Part shown: positions 8,442-17,338 of the stretch, piece after piece | How positions within the stretch are numbered: position 1 is the stretch's first letter | Layout: every line of letters starts with the position of its first letter | Origin: a virus | Reading direction: 5' to 3' (one strand) | IMG/VR virus record: IMGVR_UViG_3300027749_005768 | Coordinates: 1 to 53,223 of that record | Length of the DNA stretch: 53,223 bases | Position numbers and translations under genes: made by a program | Notes under the pieces: model-generated | Seen by the model: the letters and a program-made list of their open reading frames with translations, nothing else | What the model was told of the DNA's origin: nothing | Databases searched by the model: none

Positions 8442-9283
8442 AATTTCTAATCATACAAGAAAACGGACGACATGAGATTAGTAAGCATCTCAGAGAATGT
8501 AATAGCATGCAACGTGCTTTAATTAACAACGGTGTTAACTGTGATGTGTGGGGTCTTGGACATGATAATTATAATACTATACCAGACTATAATAATTATG
8601 ATGTGATTATCAATCTTGAAAATTACGATACTGGTTGGATGCCAAGCTTATCCCATATTACAAAACCTCTAAAGTTTCTCTGGGCTATTGATAGTCATGT
8701 AAGAGGTTATAGTTACTATAAAGATGTATTTAACGAAGGAAAATATAATTATATTCTTCAAGCGACAAAGGATTATCTTGATAAAGATAGTTTGTGGTTT
8801 CCTAATTGTTATGATGATGAGTTTATTAAGCCTAATACAGTAGAAAAGAAATACTTTGTTGGGTTTTGTGGTAATTTCGTTAATCGTAAACCTTATTTCG
8901 ACTATGTAGGATCACACGTACCATTAAAGCTAGATATTGATGTAAGAGGTAGTGATATGATTAATGCTATTAATTCTTATTGTATTCAATTTAATAAGAA
9001 TATCGCTAATGATATAAACTATAGAAGTTTTGAGACAATGGGATGTAGTACAGCTTTATTAACCAACTATAACACACAATATGATGAATTAGGCTTTAAA
9101 GAGAATGAAAACGTTTTTTATTATAGGTCTATTGAAGAAGCTGTTGAGCTATTAAAATATCTAGAGAATAATAAAGAAACGGTTCTTAAAGTTGCAAAAA
9201 CCGGGTATGAATTTGCTTCTACAAAACATACATTTAATAAGAGAGCTAGCAGCTTATTGAAATTTATAAAAACTAAACTATAA
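8438..9283 (+). CDS. Glycosyltransferase, group-1/CgeB-like
   Basis: 281 residues with a GT-B flavour: an N-terminal KFLIIQENGRHE strand, a middle FLWAIDSHV and LQATKDYLD, then VGFCGNFVNRKPYFDYV at the domain boundary. It ends with NDINYRSFETMGCSTALLTNY and FKENENVFYYRSIEEAVELL. This C-terminal pattern (R-x-FE-x-x-GCG-like, then 'enev.yy.s.eEa.ell') is that of the Glycos_transf_1_2/CgeB group. It overlaps the previous gene by ATGA-type coupling. Confidence 0.75.
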   Translation: MKFLIIQENGRHEISKHLRECNSMQRALINNGVNCDVWGLGHDNYNTIPDYNNYDVIINLENYDTGWMPSLSHITKPLKFLWAIDSHVRGYSYYKDVFNEGKYNYILQATKDYLDKDSLWFPNCYDDEFIKPNTVEKKYFVGFCGNFVNRKPYFDYVGSHVPLKLDIDVRGSDMINAINSYCIQFNKNIANDINYRSFETMGCSTALLTNYNTQYDELGFKENENVFYYRSIEEAVELLKYLENNKETVLKVAKTGYEFASTKHTFNKRASSLLKFIKTKL

Positions 9284-9291
9284 TACTAAAA

Positions 9292-9825
9292 ATGACTAAA
9301 CTTAACACCCGCACTGAATTACTTGAACTCATTCCAAAAAATCTAACTATCTTGGAAATTGGCGTCTTTAGAGGCGAGTTCGCAAAAGATATTCTAAAAA
9401 TAACACAACCAAAAGAGCTTTATCTTGTTGATATATGGGAAGGTAAGTGGGGATCTGGTGATAAGGATGGTAACAACTATGTTGAAATCGGTAATATGGA
9501 ATCTGTTTATTTGAGTTTGTTTCAGCAAACAAAAGATAAGCCAAATATACATGTTATACGTGCAAAGTCAGTATCTTTTTTAGAAAGCTGTAACAATAAT
9601 TTCTTTGATGTAATTTATGTTGATGGTGATCATACAGAGGAAGCAGTTTATGCAGACATGGTACATTCGTTTGCAAAAATTAAGAACAATGGGTTACTGA
9701 TGGGACATGACTATCACCATCAAATTGAAATTGCTGTAAATAGATTCTGCAGAGATTATAATCAAACAATTGAATACGTTACTGAAGACGGGTGCCCTTC
9801 TTTCTGTATTAAAGTTATAAAATAA
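9292..9825 (+). CDS. Class I SAM-dependent methyltransferase
   Basis: 177 residues. Motif I is LEIGVFRGEFAKDIL (residues 21-35), with the acidic end of strand 2 in LYLVDIWEG. FDVIYVDGDHTEEAVYADM and GLLMGHDYHH match the Methyltransf_24 group used in sugar and O-antigen decoration. A CTATAATA box lies 6 nt before the ATG, so this may be an internal promoter within the cassette. Likely substrate is a sugar or polysaccharide intermediate, by context. Confidence 0.8.
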   Translation: MTKLNTRTELLELIPKNLTILEIGVFRGEFAKDILKITQPKELYLVDIWEGKWGSGDKDGNNYVEIGNMESVYLSLFQQTKDKPNIHVIRAKSVSFLESCNNNFFDVIYVDGDHTEEAVYADMVHSFAKIKNNGLLMGHDYHHQIEIAVNRFCRDYNQTIEYVTEDGCPSFCIKVIK

Positions 9826-10772
9826 TGAAAGTAATAGCATTTCACTCTAACGAGTTAAACGTACGAGGTACTAACGTAGCAATGTATGACTACGCTCTCT
9901 ATAATGAAGAGATATTAGGTAATAAATCATATATTATATCTAATGCTAACTCGGATCTCTCAGCTTTAGATAAATTTAAAAATAGATTTGAAGTTTTTCT
10001 TTACGATAAGTTTGAAGATAATTACGCTTTTACAGCTAAAAAAGGTATTGAATATGTATATTATGTAAAAGCTGGAGATAGAGATGGTAGAGAAATACCA
10101 GGTACGAAATCTCTAATACATGCTGTCTTTCAACATAGAGACGAGCATGGTGATGCTTATGCATATATCTCAGAGTGGTTAGCTAATGAAATGGGTATGT
10201 CAGGTAGCTATGTACCTTATATGGTTGATATGCCTGACGCTACAAAAAGTTATAGAGATAAATTAGGTATACCTAATGACGCTATTGTTATTGGACGACA
10301 TGGTGGCTATTCCGAGTTCGATCTACCTTTCGTTTATAACGCTATATTTAACGCACTAAGTCAAAGAGATAACTTATATTTTTTGTTTATGAATACAAGA
10401 CCCTTTGGTGTTAAGCATAAAAATGTTGTTCACATTCAAGGTACATATAATATGCAACATAAATCAGATTTTGTTAATACTTGTGATTATATGATTCATG
10501 GAAGAAATATGGGTGAAAGCTTTGGCTTAGCAATTTGTGAATTTCTATATCATGATAAACCAGTTATTAGTTGGAATAATGGTAGTGATAAAAATCATAT
10601 TGAAATGTTAGGTGATAAAGGTATATGGTATAATAATGAAAAAGATCTAACATATATACTCACTAAACTTACTACTAATAGTAAAGAAAAAAACTACTAT
10701 AAATCTATAGTAGATAAATTTTCACCTAAAGTAGTTATGGAACAATTTAATAAAATATTTTTGAGTTTATGA
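9825..10772 (+). CDS. Group-1 (GT4-like) glycosyltransferase
   Basis: 315 residues with GT-B organisation. The N-terminal domain begins KVIAFHSNELNVRGTNVAMYDYA. The C-terminal domain contains IVIGRHGGYSEFDLPFV, FLFMNTRPF and HIQGTYNMQ, and then the donor-binding MIHGRNMGESFGLAICEFLYHDKPVI. The last is a good match to the GT4 E-x7-E region (ESFGLAICE). It begins by TAATG overlap with the methyltransferase and ends by ATGA overlap. Confidence 0.82.
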   Translation: MKVIAFHSNELNVRGTNVAMYDYALYNEEILGNKSYIISNANSDLSALDKFKNRFEVFLYDKFEDNYAFTAKKGIEYVYYVKAGDRDGREIPGTKSLIHAVFQHRDEHGDAYAYISEWLANEMGMSGSYVPYMVDMPDATKSYRDKLGIPNDAIVIGRHGGYSEFDLPFVYNAIFNALSQRDNLYFLFMNTRPFGVKHKNVVHIQGTYNMQHKSDFVNTCDYMIHGRNMGESFGLAICEFLYHDKPVISWNNGSDKNHIEMLGDKGIWYNNEKDLTYILTKLTTNSKEKNYYKSIVDKFSPKVVMEQFNKIFLSL

Positions 10773-11530
10773 GCCGTGTAGATTTTTTTCTTGTTACATA
10801 TGATAGACTGTATGATAAGGTTATAGAAAATCTTAACCCGAAGGAACTAAATCATGTAACATGCTATAATATTCAGAAGAAAATTACAAAGAATATATCT
10901 ACTCTTATACAAAAACAAATTAACGAGTGGGAGCTTCCATGGAATTCGTATGATTACCAAACAAAGCAATTTTATGAATATGGTGCTATAGTTCATCTTT
11001 TTAAAAATCAGCACTTAATAGAACACACAACACATGTTGGATTGTTGCATTATGATGTTATATTTAACGATAATTCAATCGATAAAATCCATAAAGAACT
11101 CACAATAAACAGTGACATTATTTTTTATCAAAAGATAAGACCGAGAGAGCAACTATCCTTATCATTATTTGAAGTAATCAAACTTTGCGAATTTATGAGT
11201 GAAAGTATGGGTGTATATATTGACCCTAATATAGCTTGGAATAATGGTTGGATTAGTGAATCACTTAGTGTGACACCTAAACATATATTCTTAAAGTTTG
11301 GCGAATTTTTATACTTTCACGGTACTCAAATAGAATCTATTCTCAAAAATAATGTATGGGGTATTATGAATCACTGCCCTCATAGAATATGCGGTATAGT
11401 GGAGCGTATGTGGGGATTCTATCTTGTCTCGCAAGGTTTACCTCTTAAACAATTAAATGTAATACATGACTGGGATTCCTATCAGCATCAACACATGGCT
11501 ATGAACGGTACTGGTGTTGCAACAATTTAA
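10769..11530 (+). CDS. Putative glycosyltransferase, DUF4422-like
   Basis: 253 residues. Features consistent with the DUF4422 capsular-polysaccharide group are TKQFYEYGAIVHLFKN, GLLHYDVIF in the position of the family's 'GxRHYRR' site, and CGIVERMWGFYLVSQGLPL near the C-terminus, the 'ER...yl' segment. No classical DxD is obvious. Coupled to the upstream GT by ATGA. Function is context-based. Confidence 0.55.
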   Translation: MSRVDFFLVTYDRLYDKVIENLNPKELNHVTCYNIQKKITKNISTLIQKQINEWELPWNSYDYQTKQFYEYGAIVHLFKNQHLIEHTTHVGLLHYDVIFNDNSIDKIHKELTINSDIIFYQKIRPREQLSLSLFEVIKLCEFMSESMGVYIDPNIAWNNGWISESLSVTPKHIFLKFGEFLYFHGTQIESILKNNVWGIMNHCPHRICGIVERMWGFYLVSQGLPLKQLNVIHDWDSYQHQHMAMNGTGVATI

Positions 11531-11534
11531 ATTT

Positions 11535-12095
11535 ATGAACGAACAAATACAGCAAATACTAAATGTAACTAATCAAGAGCTCGATCAACTTGATACCTCA
11601 AATGTTAATGGGCATGATATGCATTTTGATATATCGTGTTATCATGGTAATAGTGGTAGAGAGCATTACAGGCTTTTAATTTATACATCTACATTGTTCA
11701 ACGACGTAACACTTTTTGATATCGGTACAAATGCATGTAGATCAGCTGTAGCTTTATCATTTAATAAAAATAATAAGCTTAAGTCGTATGACATTATTCA
11801 AGTAATGCCTACTAACCCTACACTGGATAATGTTGAGTTTATTTTAGGGGATTCAACTAAAGATACAGATATAACATCAACACCGTTTATATTTTTAGAT
11901 GTAGATCATGATGGTACTTACGAAAATATTTTTTATAATTTTCTAAAAGAAACTAAATGGAAAGGCTTACTAATGTTAGATGATATACATTTAAACGAAG
12001 AGATGAAATCGTTTTGGGCTAACATAACAGAAGAAAAATATGACATTACGTCAAAAGGTCATTGGAGTGGTACAGGCTTAGTTGTTTTTAAATGA
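11535..12095 (+). CDS. Class I SAM-dependent methyltransferase-like protein
   Basis: 186 residues from the ATG at 11535, 4 nt past the preceding stop; a longer in-frame start at 11514 sits inside the upstream gene. FDISCYHGNSGREHYRLL precedes motif I, TLFDIGTNACRSAVAL. IFLDVDHDGTYENIFYNF and GLLMLDDIHL follow in the order of Methyltransf_24. It is the second of three such enzymes in the cassette and likely acts on a sugar intermediate. Confidence 0.65.
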   Translation: MNEQIQQILNVTNQELDQLDTSNVNGHDMHFDISCYHGNSGREHYRLLIYTSTLFNDVTLFDIGTNACRSAVALSFNKNNKLKSYDIIQVMPTNPTLDNVEFILGDSTKDTDITSTPFIFLDVDHDGTYENIFYNFLKETKWKGLLMLDDIHLNEEMKSFWANITEEKYDITSKGHWSGTGLVVFK

Positions 12096-12901
12096 GCAAA
12101 ATCTTTTATATTGATAATATTCTCAATGCTGCAAACTACGAGCAGTGTTGTAATTTTGTATTTTCACCACATGATGGTAAATTAGTAACACAGGAGTTTT
12201 TTGAACATAGCGGTGTTATTTTTTGCAAAACAGATTTTATACCGCAGCTGTTTGATATAATTAAAAATTCACCACATCAATATAATATTGTTACACATCA
12301 TTCTGATTATCCTATCGATAAAAAATTATTTTGCTTAAAACCGAAGTGTATTAAAAAATGGTATGCAATAAATCCTACTTATAGTCATCCTGATTTAATT
12401 GCAATACCTTTAGGTCTTAAAACACATAAAGGTTGTTATTTTGAACCTCAGTATATGACAGAATGGTTTGCATATAATATTAATAGACTATATAATAACG
12501 ATAAAAAACTAAACGTATATTGTAACTGGAATATTACAAATATTGAACGTAATAAAATAACTGAATCACTTAAAGTTAATAATATTAATATTACACATGA
12601 CTCTAATATTAACTTTAACGAATATATAGAACGAATATCACAACATAAATTTGTTATATCGCCTCCAGGTAATGGTATTGATTGTCATAGAACGTGGGAA
12701 GCTCTTTATGTAGGTAGCATACCAATTGTAATCAAGAATAATATATATGATAAATGGCGTGATTTACCTATATTACAGGTTAATAGTTATAACGATGTCA
12801 CACAAGAATTACTCGATACGTTTATAAAGCTACCGTGTAATTACGAAAAGTTATCAATTGATTATTGGAAACACAGAGTTAAATATATTAATGCCGGTTA
12901 A
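12092..12901 (+). CDS. Exostosin-like glycosyltransferase (GT47-type)
   Basis: 269 residues. The decisive segment is near residue 185: HKFVISPPGNGIDCHRTWEALYVGSIPIVI, which matches the exostosin C-terminal donor-site pattern (K..l.P.G...D..R.wEaL..G.iPVi). Upstream, AIPLGLKTHKGCYF and LNVYCNWNITNIERN fit the same family. Short phage members lack the N-terminal exostosin half. Coupled to its neighbours by a 4-nt and an 11-nt overlap. Confidence 0.8.
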   Translation: MSKIFYIDNILNAANYEQCCNFVFSPHDGKLVTQEFFEHSGVIFCKTDFIPQLFDIIKNSPHQYNIVTHHSDYPIDKKLFCLKPKCIKKWYAINPTYSHPDLIAIPLGLKTHKGCYFEPQYMTEWFAYNINRLYNNDKKLNVYCNWNITNIERNKITESLKVNNINITHDSNINFNEYIERISQHKFVISPPGNGIDCHRTWEALYVGSIPIVIKNNIYDKWRDLPILQVNSYNDVTQELLDTFIKLPCNYEKLSIDYWKHRVKYINAG

Positions 12902-13991
12902 TGAAGTACGAAATAAATTAAAAGTTTGCGTGTTGGGAAGCTGTAACCTTCAACACTTCCCTATTATCGATTACGGTGGTATAGAATCGTGTGTGGAGCA
13001 TCTTTGTACAGGTTTAAATACACACTTTAAAGATGAAGTTAAGTTTAGTGTTATAGTACCTAAGATTTTTGAAAATCGTGAAATTACAGAACAATATAGC
13101 TTCAATATTATTGAAGCTAATTATATAGGTTGCAGTCAGTCAGGGGTACATCCTATTAATTTTGCTTTAGAGGTAAAGCAAATGATAGGTAATGCGCCCG
13201 TTAAACCTGATGTAATTTGGTCACAAGGTGATTGGTCTGTCAAAGGCTTGTACGAACTAGGGATACCTATTATAGCCACTATACATGATAGCGGACCGTG
13301 GGTTGATGGTAAATATATTTTTAAAGAGAATGTCTACTATCGTTTTGTATCTAAATTTCTTTACGATTTTGTTTTTCAAGACTCTGAAAATAATCAAACT
13401 ATAAAAGATGTTAAGTCAAAAAGCTTTTGGTGTCATTCCGGATTAGATGATTATGAATACGATTTTGAACCTAATAAAGAAGATTATATTTTATGGGTAG
13501 CTGGTTTAAATTGGGGCTTGGAGAGTAAAGGTTTAGATACATTTATAGAATTGGCGAGAAGGCTACCAGAGGAGAAGTTTGTCGCGTACGGTACGGGTAA
13601 CGATGAAATTGCAAACTACCTAGTTAATGTATCAAAAGAATTACCTAATTTTGATTTTAGAGGTAAGTTAAATAGAGATCATACGCACCGCGAGGCATTT
13701 AAAAAAGCAAAGCTATTTGCAATGCTTAGTAGAATTCCAGAAGCATTTGGTAGAACGGGGTTAGAAGCTCTTTCAAAAGGTACACCTGTTATTGGTTCTA
13801 ATTACGGTTCTGTACCTGAGCAAGTCGGTCACCCTAATATTGGCTTTTGTTCAGATAATATAGATGAATTAGTTGAGTCTATTAAAAATAATAATTTTAA
13901 TAGTGAGCAATGCTATAACTTCACACGTAATAATTACCATGTAAAGAATGAAATACAGGGTATGCTTAAATTTACAAATTCTATTTTATGA
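12891..13991 (+). CDS. GT4-family glycosyltransferase
   Basis: 366 residues from the ATG at 12891, which gives an 11-nt overlap with the exostosin-like gene; an in-frame ATG at 12858 would add residues encoded inside that gene. GT-B layout: KVCVLGSCN..., DYGGIESCVEHLCTGL (the GG-x2-E loop of GT4) and IIATIHDSGPW. The C-terminal domain has ILWVAGLNWGLESKGLDTFIELA and the E-x7-E signature in PEAFGRTGLEALSKGTPVIGS. This is the clearest retaining glycosyltransferase of the cassette. Confidence 0.9.
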   Translation: MPVNEVRNKLKVCVLGSCNLQHFPIIDYGGIESCVEHLCTGLNTHFKDEVKFSVIVPKIFENREITEQYSFNIIEANYIGCSQSGVHPINFALEVKQMIGNAPVKPDVIWSQGDWSVKGLYELGIPIIATIHDSGPWVDGKYIFKENVYYRFVSKFLYDFVFQDSENNQTIKDVKSKSFWCHSGLDDYEYDFEPNKEDYILWVAGLNWGLESKGLDTFIELARRLPEEKFVAYGTGNDEIANYLVNVSKELPNFDFRGKLNRDHTHREAFKKAKLFAMLSRIPEAFGRTGLEALSKGTPVIGSNYGSVPEQVGHPNIGFCSDNIDELVESIKNNNFNSEQCYNFTRNNYHVKNEIQGMLKFTNSIL

Positions 13992-14593
13992 TTAATACAT
14001 ACAATAATAATATAATTGATACTTTAAAAAGTTTCTGCAATCTCGGCGCTTTCGGTCCAGGTGCATTATTATATAACCCTAATACAGAGGGTATGCACGA
14101 GCAATTAAGCTTTATTACAAGAGCGGTTCAGAACAAAAATATAGATTATGTCCTTGAAACTGGTACCGAATCTGGTCTTTTTTGTTATTTTATAAAATGT
14201 GTACTACCGAATGTACAAGTAATTACATTCGGTATGAATGGGGTAGATGATAATCGAGCTCAGAAATGCACAGATTTTTTAAATACAGAATTTAATAATT
14301 ATATTAAATTTATTGAAGGTGATAGTAAAATTACTCTAACATCTCTAACTAATACACCACAAATTAATTTTGCGTGGATTGATGGTGGTCATGATATACC
14401 TACCATTACTGCTGATTTAAATAACTGTAAACGACTCAATATTCCTATTATTTGTGTAGATGACTATTATATGATACATGATATTGTACAACCTGTTATT
14501 GTAGATTTTATAGCTAATAATCCTGAATATAAAATATCAGCAATATCAGATAAAGTTGATGATAGAGGCATATGTTTAATAGAACTTATATAA
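13988..14593 (+). CDS. Class I SAM-dependent methyltransferase
   Basis: 201 residues. Motif I is VLETGTESGLFCYFI. VQVITFGMNG marks strand 2, and NFAWIDGGHDIPTITADL plus IPIICVDDYYM match the Methyltransf_24/cephalosporin-hydroxylase-like group. It starts by ATGA overlap and is followed 1 nt later by glf, so it may act on a galactofuranose-containing product; that link is only inferred. Confidence 0.72.
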   Translation: MINTYNNNIIDTLKSFCNLGAFGPGALLYNPNTEGMHEQLSFITRAVQNKNIDYVLETGTESGLFCYFIKCVLPNVQVITFGMNGVDDNRAQKCTDFLNTEFNNYIKFIEGDSKITLTSLTNTPQINFAWIDGGHDIPTITADLNNCKRLNIPIICVDDYYMIHDIVQPVIVDFIANNPEYKISAISDKVDDRGICLIELI

Positions 14594-14594
14594 T

Positions 14595-15593
14595 ATGAAA
14601 GCTGTTATTATAGGTAGTGGGTTATCCGGAATTACTGCTGCAATTCTCTTAAGGAGAAAGGGATATGAAGTAGAAGTTTTTGAGACAAGAAATCATATTG
14701 GGGGTAATTGTTATGATTCTAACGTTAACGGAACCATGTTACATAGTTATGGACCTCATATCTTTCATACAGATGATGATGAAGTCTATAATTTTTTAAG
14801 TAACTATACAGAATGGCTTCCATTTAAATTACAACCTAAAGGTAATTCCAGACTAGGTCTAATATCATTGCCTTACAGTAAAAAGACTATTTCTGAAATT
14901 GGTAGAGAATTATCACAAGAAGAAATCATGGAGTATATCTTTAAAGATTATTCAGAAAAACAATGGGGTGTTCCTTTTGATGAAATACCTAAGTCTATTA
15001 CTAATAGGATACCAAAGACAAAAGATTCAGAAGACCCTACTTGGTTTGAAGGTCAGAAGTATCAATGTATTCCAAAACATGGCTACACAGTAATGATGAC
15101 TAAAATGCTAGAAGGTATTAAAGTCAATACAAACTGTGATAAAAACGATTGGAAGAAAGAAAAAACAGACTTAGTTGTTTATACAGGTAAGATTGATGAG
15201 TATTTTGATTATACTTTCGGTCAATTGCCTTACAGATCATTAGAGTTTAGACATCATATCACAAAGGATAAGCAAGATACCTTCATTATTAATCAGAACA
15301 ATAAGGAAGTAGATTATACCAGAAAGTATGATCATAGTTATTTCACTGAAAATCATAAAGGACTAACAGTGATAACAGAAGAATATCCTAAACAATATGA
15401 AGAAGGAGATATACCGTTTTATTCTATACCGTTTGGGGAAGGTATGGAAATGTATAGCAAGTATAAAAAATTAGCTGAAGAAGAAAATAATGTAATATTT
15501 GCTGGAAGATTAGCAACCTATACTTATCTGGATATGTGGATGGCGATAAAACAGGTAATGTTAAAGTTGAAAAATATTAACTCTATACTATAA
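14595..15593 (+). CDS. glf: UDP-galactopyranose mutase
   Basis: Flavoenzyme that interconverts UDP-galactopyranose and UDP-galactofuranose. The Rossmann FAD motif is VIIGSGLSGITAAILL (residues 4-19). Family blocks are NHIGGNCYD, HSYGPHIFHT, EKQWGVPFDEIP, IPKHGYTVMM and PYRSLEFR. The terminal FAGRLATYTYLDMWMAI matches the family's 'GRL..Y.Y.nMd..I'. 332 residues is short but complete (bacterial Glf is about 370-390). It is the last gene of the cassette and the best clue to its chemistry: the phage can supply Galf donors to its glycosyltransferases. Confidence 0.93.
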   Translation: MKAVIIGSGLSGITAAILLRRKGYEVEVFETRNHIGGNCYDSNVNGTMLHSYGPHIFHTDDDEVYNFLSNYTEWLPFKLQPKGNSRLGLISLPYSKKTISEIGRELSQEEIMEYIFKDYSEKQWGVPFDEIPKSITNRIPKTKDSEDPTWFEGQKYQCIPKHGYTVMMTKMLEGIKVNTNCDKNDWKKEKTDLVVYTGKIDEYFDYTFGQLPYRSLEFRHHITKDKQDTFIINQNNKEVDYTRKYDHSYFTENHKGLTVITEEYPKQYEEGDIPFYSIPFGEGMEMYSKYKKLAEEENNVIFAGRLATYTYLDMWMAIKQVMLKLKNINSIL

Positions 15594-15595
15594 TA
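15588..15595 (+). promoter_or_regulatory. TATAATA-type promoter box, 5 nt from start
   Basis: CTATAATA overlaps the glf stop and is followed by ACTAT and the ATG at 15601. It is the same spacing as the TAAATA boxes, but with a sigma70-like TATAAT core. Similar boxes precede the genes starting at 35496(-) and 43908(-). Confidence 0.5.
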
Positions 15596-15600
15596 ACTAT

Positions 15601-16182
15601 ATGATTGCTCAACAACATATATATGACGGTTCACTAATTCACTCCCGCTTTGCATACCGCTTCTTTAATAAGGAAGTATCACCTTACGGTAACATTGTTG
15701 CTTTTAGAGCTCCAATGTTTGTAAGTGATAACCTAATTGATCTTGAAGATTCTCTTACTAAGGATTATATCTTTAGTGATGATGCTATTAATTTCTGCTG
15801 GGAGATTCCTAACTTGTGCCCTATTGGTGCTGTAGCTTTTCAACGACTTCTTAATACAGCAATTGCAAATGTACTATCTCATATTATTCAAAGACCTATT
15901 CAAATGAAGGGTGATGATCTTATGGTTCATGACACATTTCTTGGCTCTGATAAGACGGAACGTGAAGTAGGTAAGGTTAGTGTATCTATTACATACTCTA
16001 AGGATAATGTAGCAATTGGTCATACAGGTATTAACGTTAATGCAGGTAAAAAAGCACCAGGATTTGCATATAGCTCTAATCTTAATGATGATCAAATTGA
16101 AGTATTTATTGCTAAGGTAGTAAACTACTTTAATAATGAAGTTAAGGACATTCAAATCGCGACTAGTAAGATTATTGTATGA
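15601..16182 (+). CDS. DUF366-like protein
   Basis: 193 residues that match, from memory of the family, the archaeal DUF366 pattern: YDGSLIHSRFAYRFF, FRAPMFVSDNLIDLEDSL, CWEI..., FQRLLNTAI, KGDDLMV, then GKVSVSITYSKDNVAIGHTGINV and IATSKI. The KGDDL and SVSI elements suggest the biotin/lipoate-ligase-like fold to which I believe this family is assigned. Biochemistry is unknown. It has its own TATAATA box and overlaps the next gene by ATGA. Because the family is mainly archaeal its presence in a T4-like phage is notable; a link to the deazaguanine genes is conceivable but not shown by proximity. Confidence 0.65.
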   Translation: MIAQQHIYDGSLIHSRFAYRFFNKEVSPYGNIVAFRAPMFVSDNLIDLEDSLTKDYIFSDDAINFCWEIPNLCPIGAVAFQRLLNTAIANVLSHIIQRPIQMKGDDLMVHDTFLGSDKTEREVGKVSVSITYSKDNVAIGHTGINVNAGKKAPGFAYSSNLNDDQIEVFIAKVVNYFNNEVKDIQIATSKIIV

Positions 16183-16556
16183 ACTTCTTTGATTTACTAA
16201 GAAAATTAGTTTTTAGTAAAAAGACAAACGCTGAAGATCTCGACTATGAAGGTCTTCAAGCGTTTGTTCCTTATATGCTAAATAGATGGATTTCTTTTTA
16301 CGATAAATCACAAGCTGTATTTGTAAACGAAACGTTTAATAGATTTACAGGCTTATTTGATGATAAGAACGAACACTACAAACTATACCATCACTTACTA
16401 CCTACAAGTAAGTATAAAAAAATTGCGTATGTAAAAAAGAAAAAAGAGAAGGAAGAAAAGGAAGATATAAATATTCCTATTCTTGCACGCAATCAAATGA
16501 TATCGCAACGTGAGGTAAGTATATACCTGGACTTTATTAAGACACTACCTAATTAA
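16179..16556 (+). CDS. Possible clamp-loader small subunit (gp62-like)
   Basis: 125 residues. The segment FVPYMLNRWISFYDKSQAVFVNETFNRF, followed by YKLYHHLLPTSKYKKIAYVKKKKE, has the layout of the phage clamp-loader A subunit family (PFI.NR..SY..D.v..aNE.N, then a basic KRf.KW.K region). That family partners the gp44 ATPase to load the sliding clamp. The lysine/glutamate-rich stretch at 85-97 is unusual. No gp44 or gp45 gene is in the window to support the call. Confidence 0.45.
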   Translation: MNFFDLLRKLVFSKKTNAEDLDYEGLQAFVPYMLNRWISFYDKSQAVFVNETFNRFTGLFDDKNEHYKLYHHLLPTSKYKKIAYVKKKKEKEEKEDINIPILARNQMISQREVSIYLDFIKTLPN

Positions 16557-16560
16557 CTAT

Positions 16561-16986
16561 ATGGCATCAAGAAGCATCGATACGCTAGCACCAATGAAAA
16601 GTCTTATTGACTTATCTTCACATTCAGATGGAGATTTCGGGTTAGAAGATTTAGAACTAACTTTCATCTTAGATGATATTATTCTCGTTGAATATGTCGA
16701 TATGACTGCAGATGGTGATGGTATACTTAGAAATGGAATTTATATTCCTACTAATACAATAACAAAAGCATGGAGAAAAGCTAAAGTTATTCTTGCTGGG
16801 CCAGATGTAAAGTATACTAAGGTAGGAGATATTGTGCTATTCCCTAGTAACTTAGGTATTACGGTTGCTAATATGGCTATTAAAGATCACGGTATTGTAG
16901 GTAATGGTGTATTTTTAAATGAGAGTAGAATTTTTGGTATTTGTAAAGCAAAAGAAATAAATGATAGTACCACAACAGACGCTTGA
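16561..16986 (+). CDS. gp31: GroES-like co-chaperonin (gp31-like)
   Basis: 141 residues. The core DLELTFILDDIILVEYVDM, then GIYIPTN, WRKAKVILAGPDVKYTKVGDIVLFPSNLGI follows GroES/gp31 topology: N-terminal strand, a mobile loop after residue 45, and the 'G..VkvGD.Vlf' strand. T4 gp31 replaces GroES so GroEL can fold gp23. The 30-residue N-terminal extension is typical of phage versions. It overlaps the next gene by 26 nt. Confidence 0.7.
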   Translation: MASRSIDTLAPMKSLIDLSSHSDGDFGLEDLELTFILDDIILVEYVDMTADGDGILRNGIYIPTNTITKAWRKAKVILAGPDVKYTKVGDIVLFPSNLGITVANMAIKDHGIVGNGVFLNESRIFGICKAKEINDSTTTDA

Positions 16987-17338
16987 AACATTACTGTTAG
17001 GTAATGTTCTCGATTTAAGATTTACAAGACGTATTCCTGTTGCTGGAAAACCAGCGACTCGTAGAATGATCTGTACAAAATCTTTTGAGTTATTAAACTC
17101 AACCAACGGTAAAATTGTCTTAAATTATACACCACCTAAACACGGAAAACAGCTTAATGAAGCTATTACTAATACGTGTGTTGTATGGGATTTATTAATG
17201 CAAAATTATCGCGTTGTATCTGCTGATCAAGTAGATGTTATAAGAGAGATGCCTGCAAATGATAAATTTTGGAAAATATTCAATGCTGAAATTCTTCCTA
17301 TGTCAGTAGACCAAAAAATTAACTTTATGAACTCATGA
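16961..17338 (+). CDS. WYL_2/DUF2693-like SH3-fold protein
   Basis: 125 residues. VLDLRFTRRIPVAGKPATRRMICTKSFELLNS, then NTCVVWDLLMQNYRVVSADQVDVI, matches the WYL_2 (DUF2693) pattern of phage Sm/SH3-like proteins: v.F.k..G..R.M.CT and a later 'v.D....wRs...d.I'. These are thought to bind RNA or regulate transcription, but no function is established. It starts inside the gp31-like gene and ends by ATGA overlap. Confidence 0.6.
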   Translation: MIVPQQTLETLLLGNVLDLRFTRRIPVAGKPATRRMICTKSFELLNSTNGKIVLNYTPPKHGKQLNEAITNTCVVWDLLMQNYRVVSADQVDVIREMPANDKFWKIFNAEILPMSVDQKINFMNS

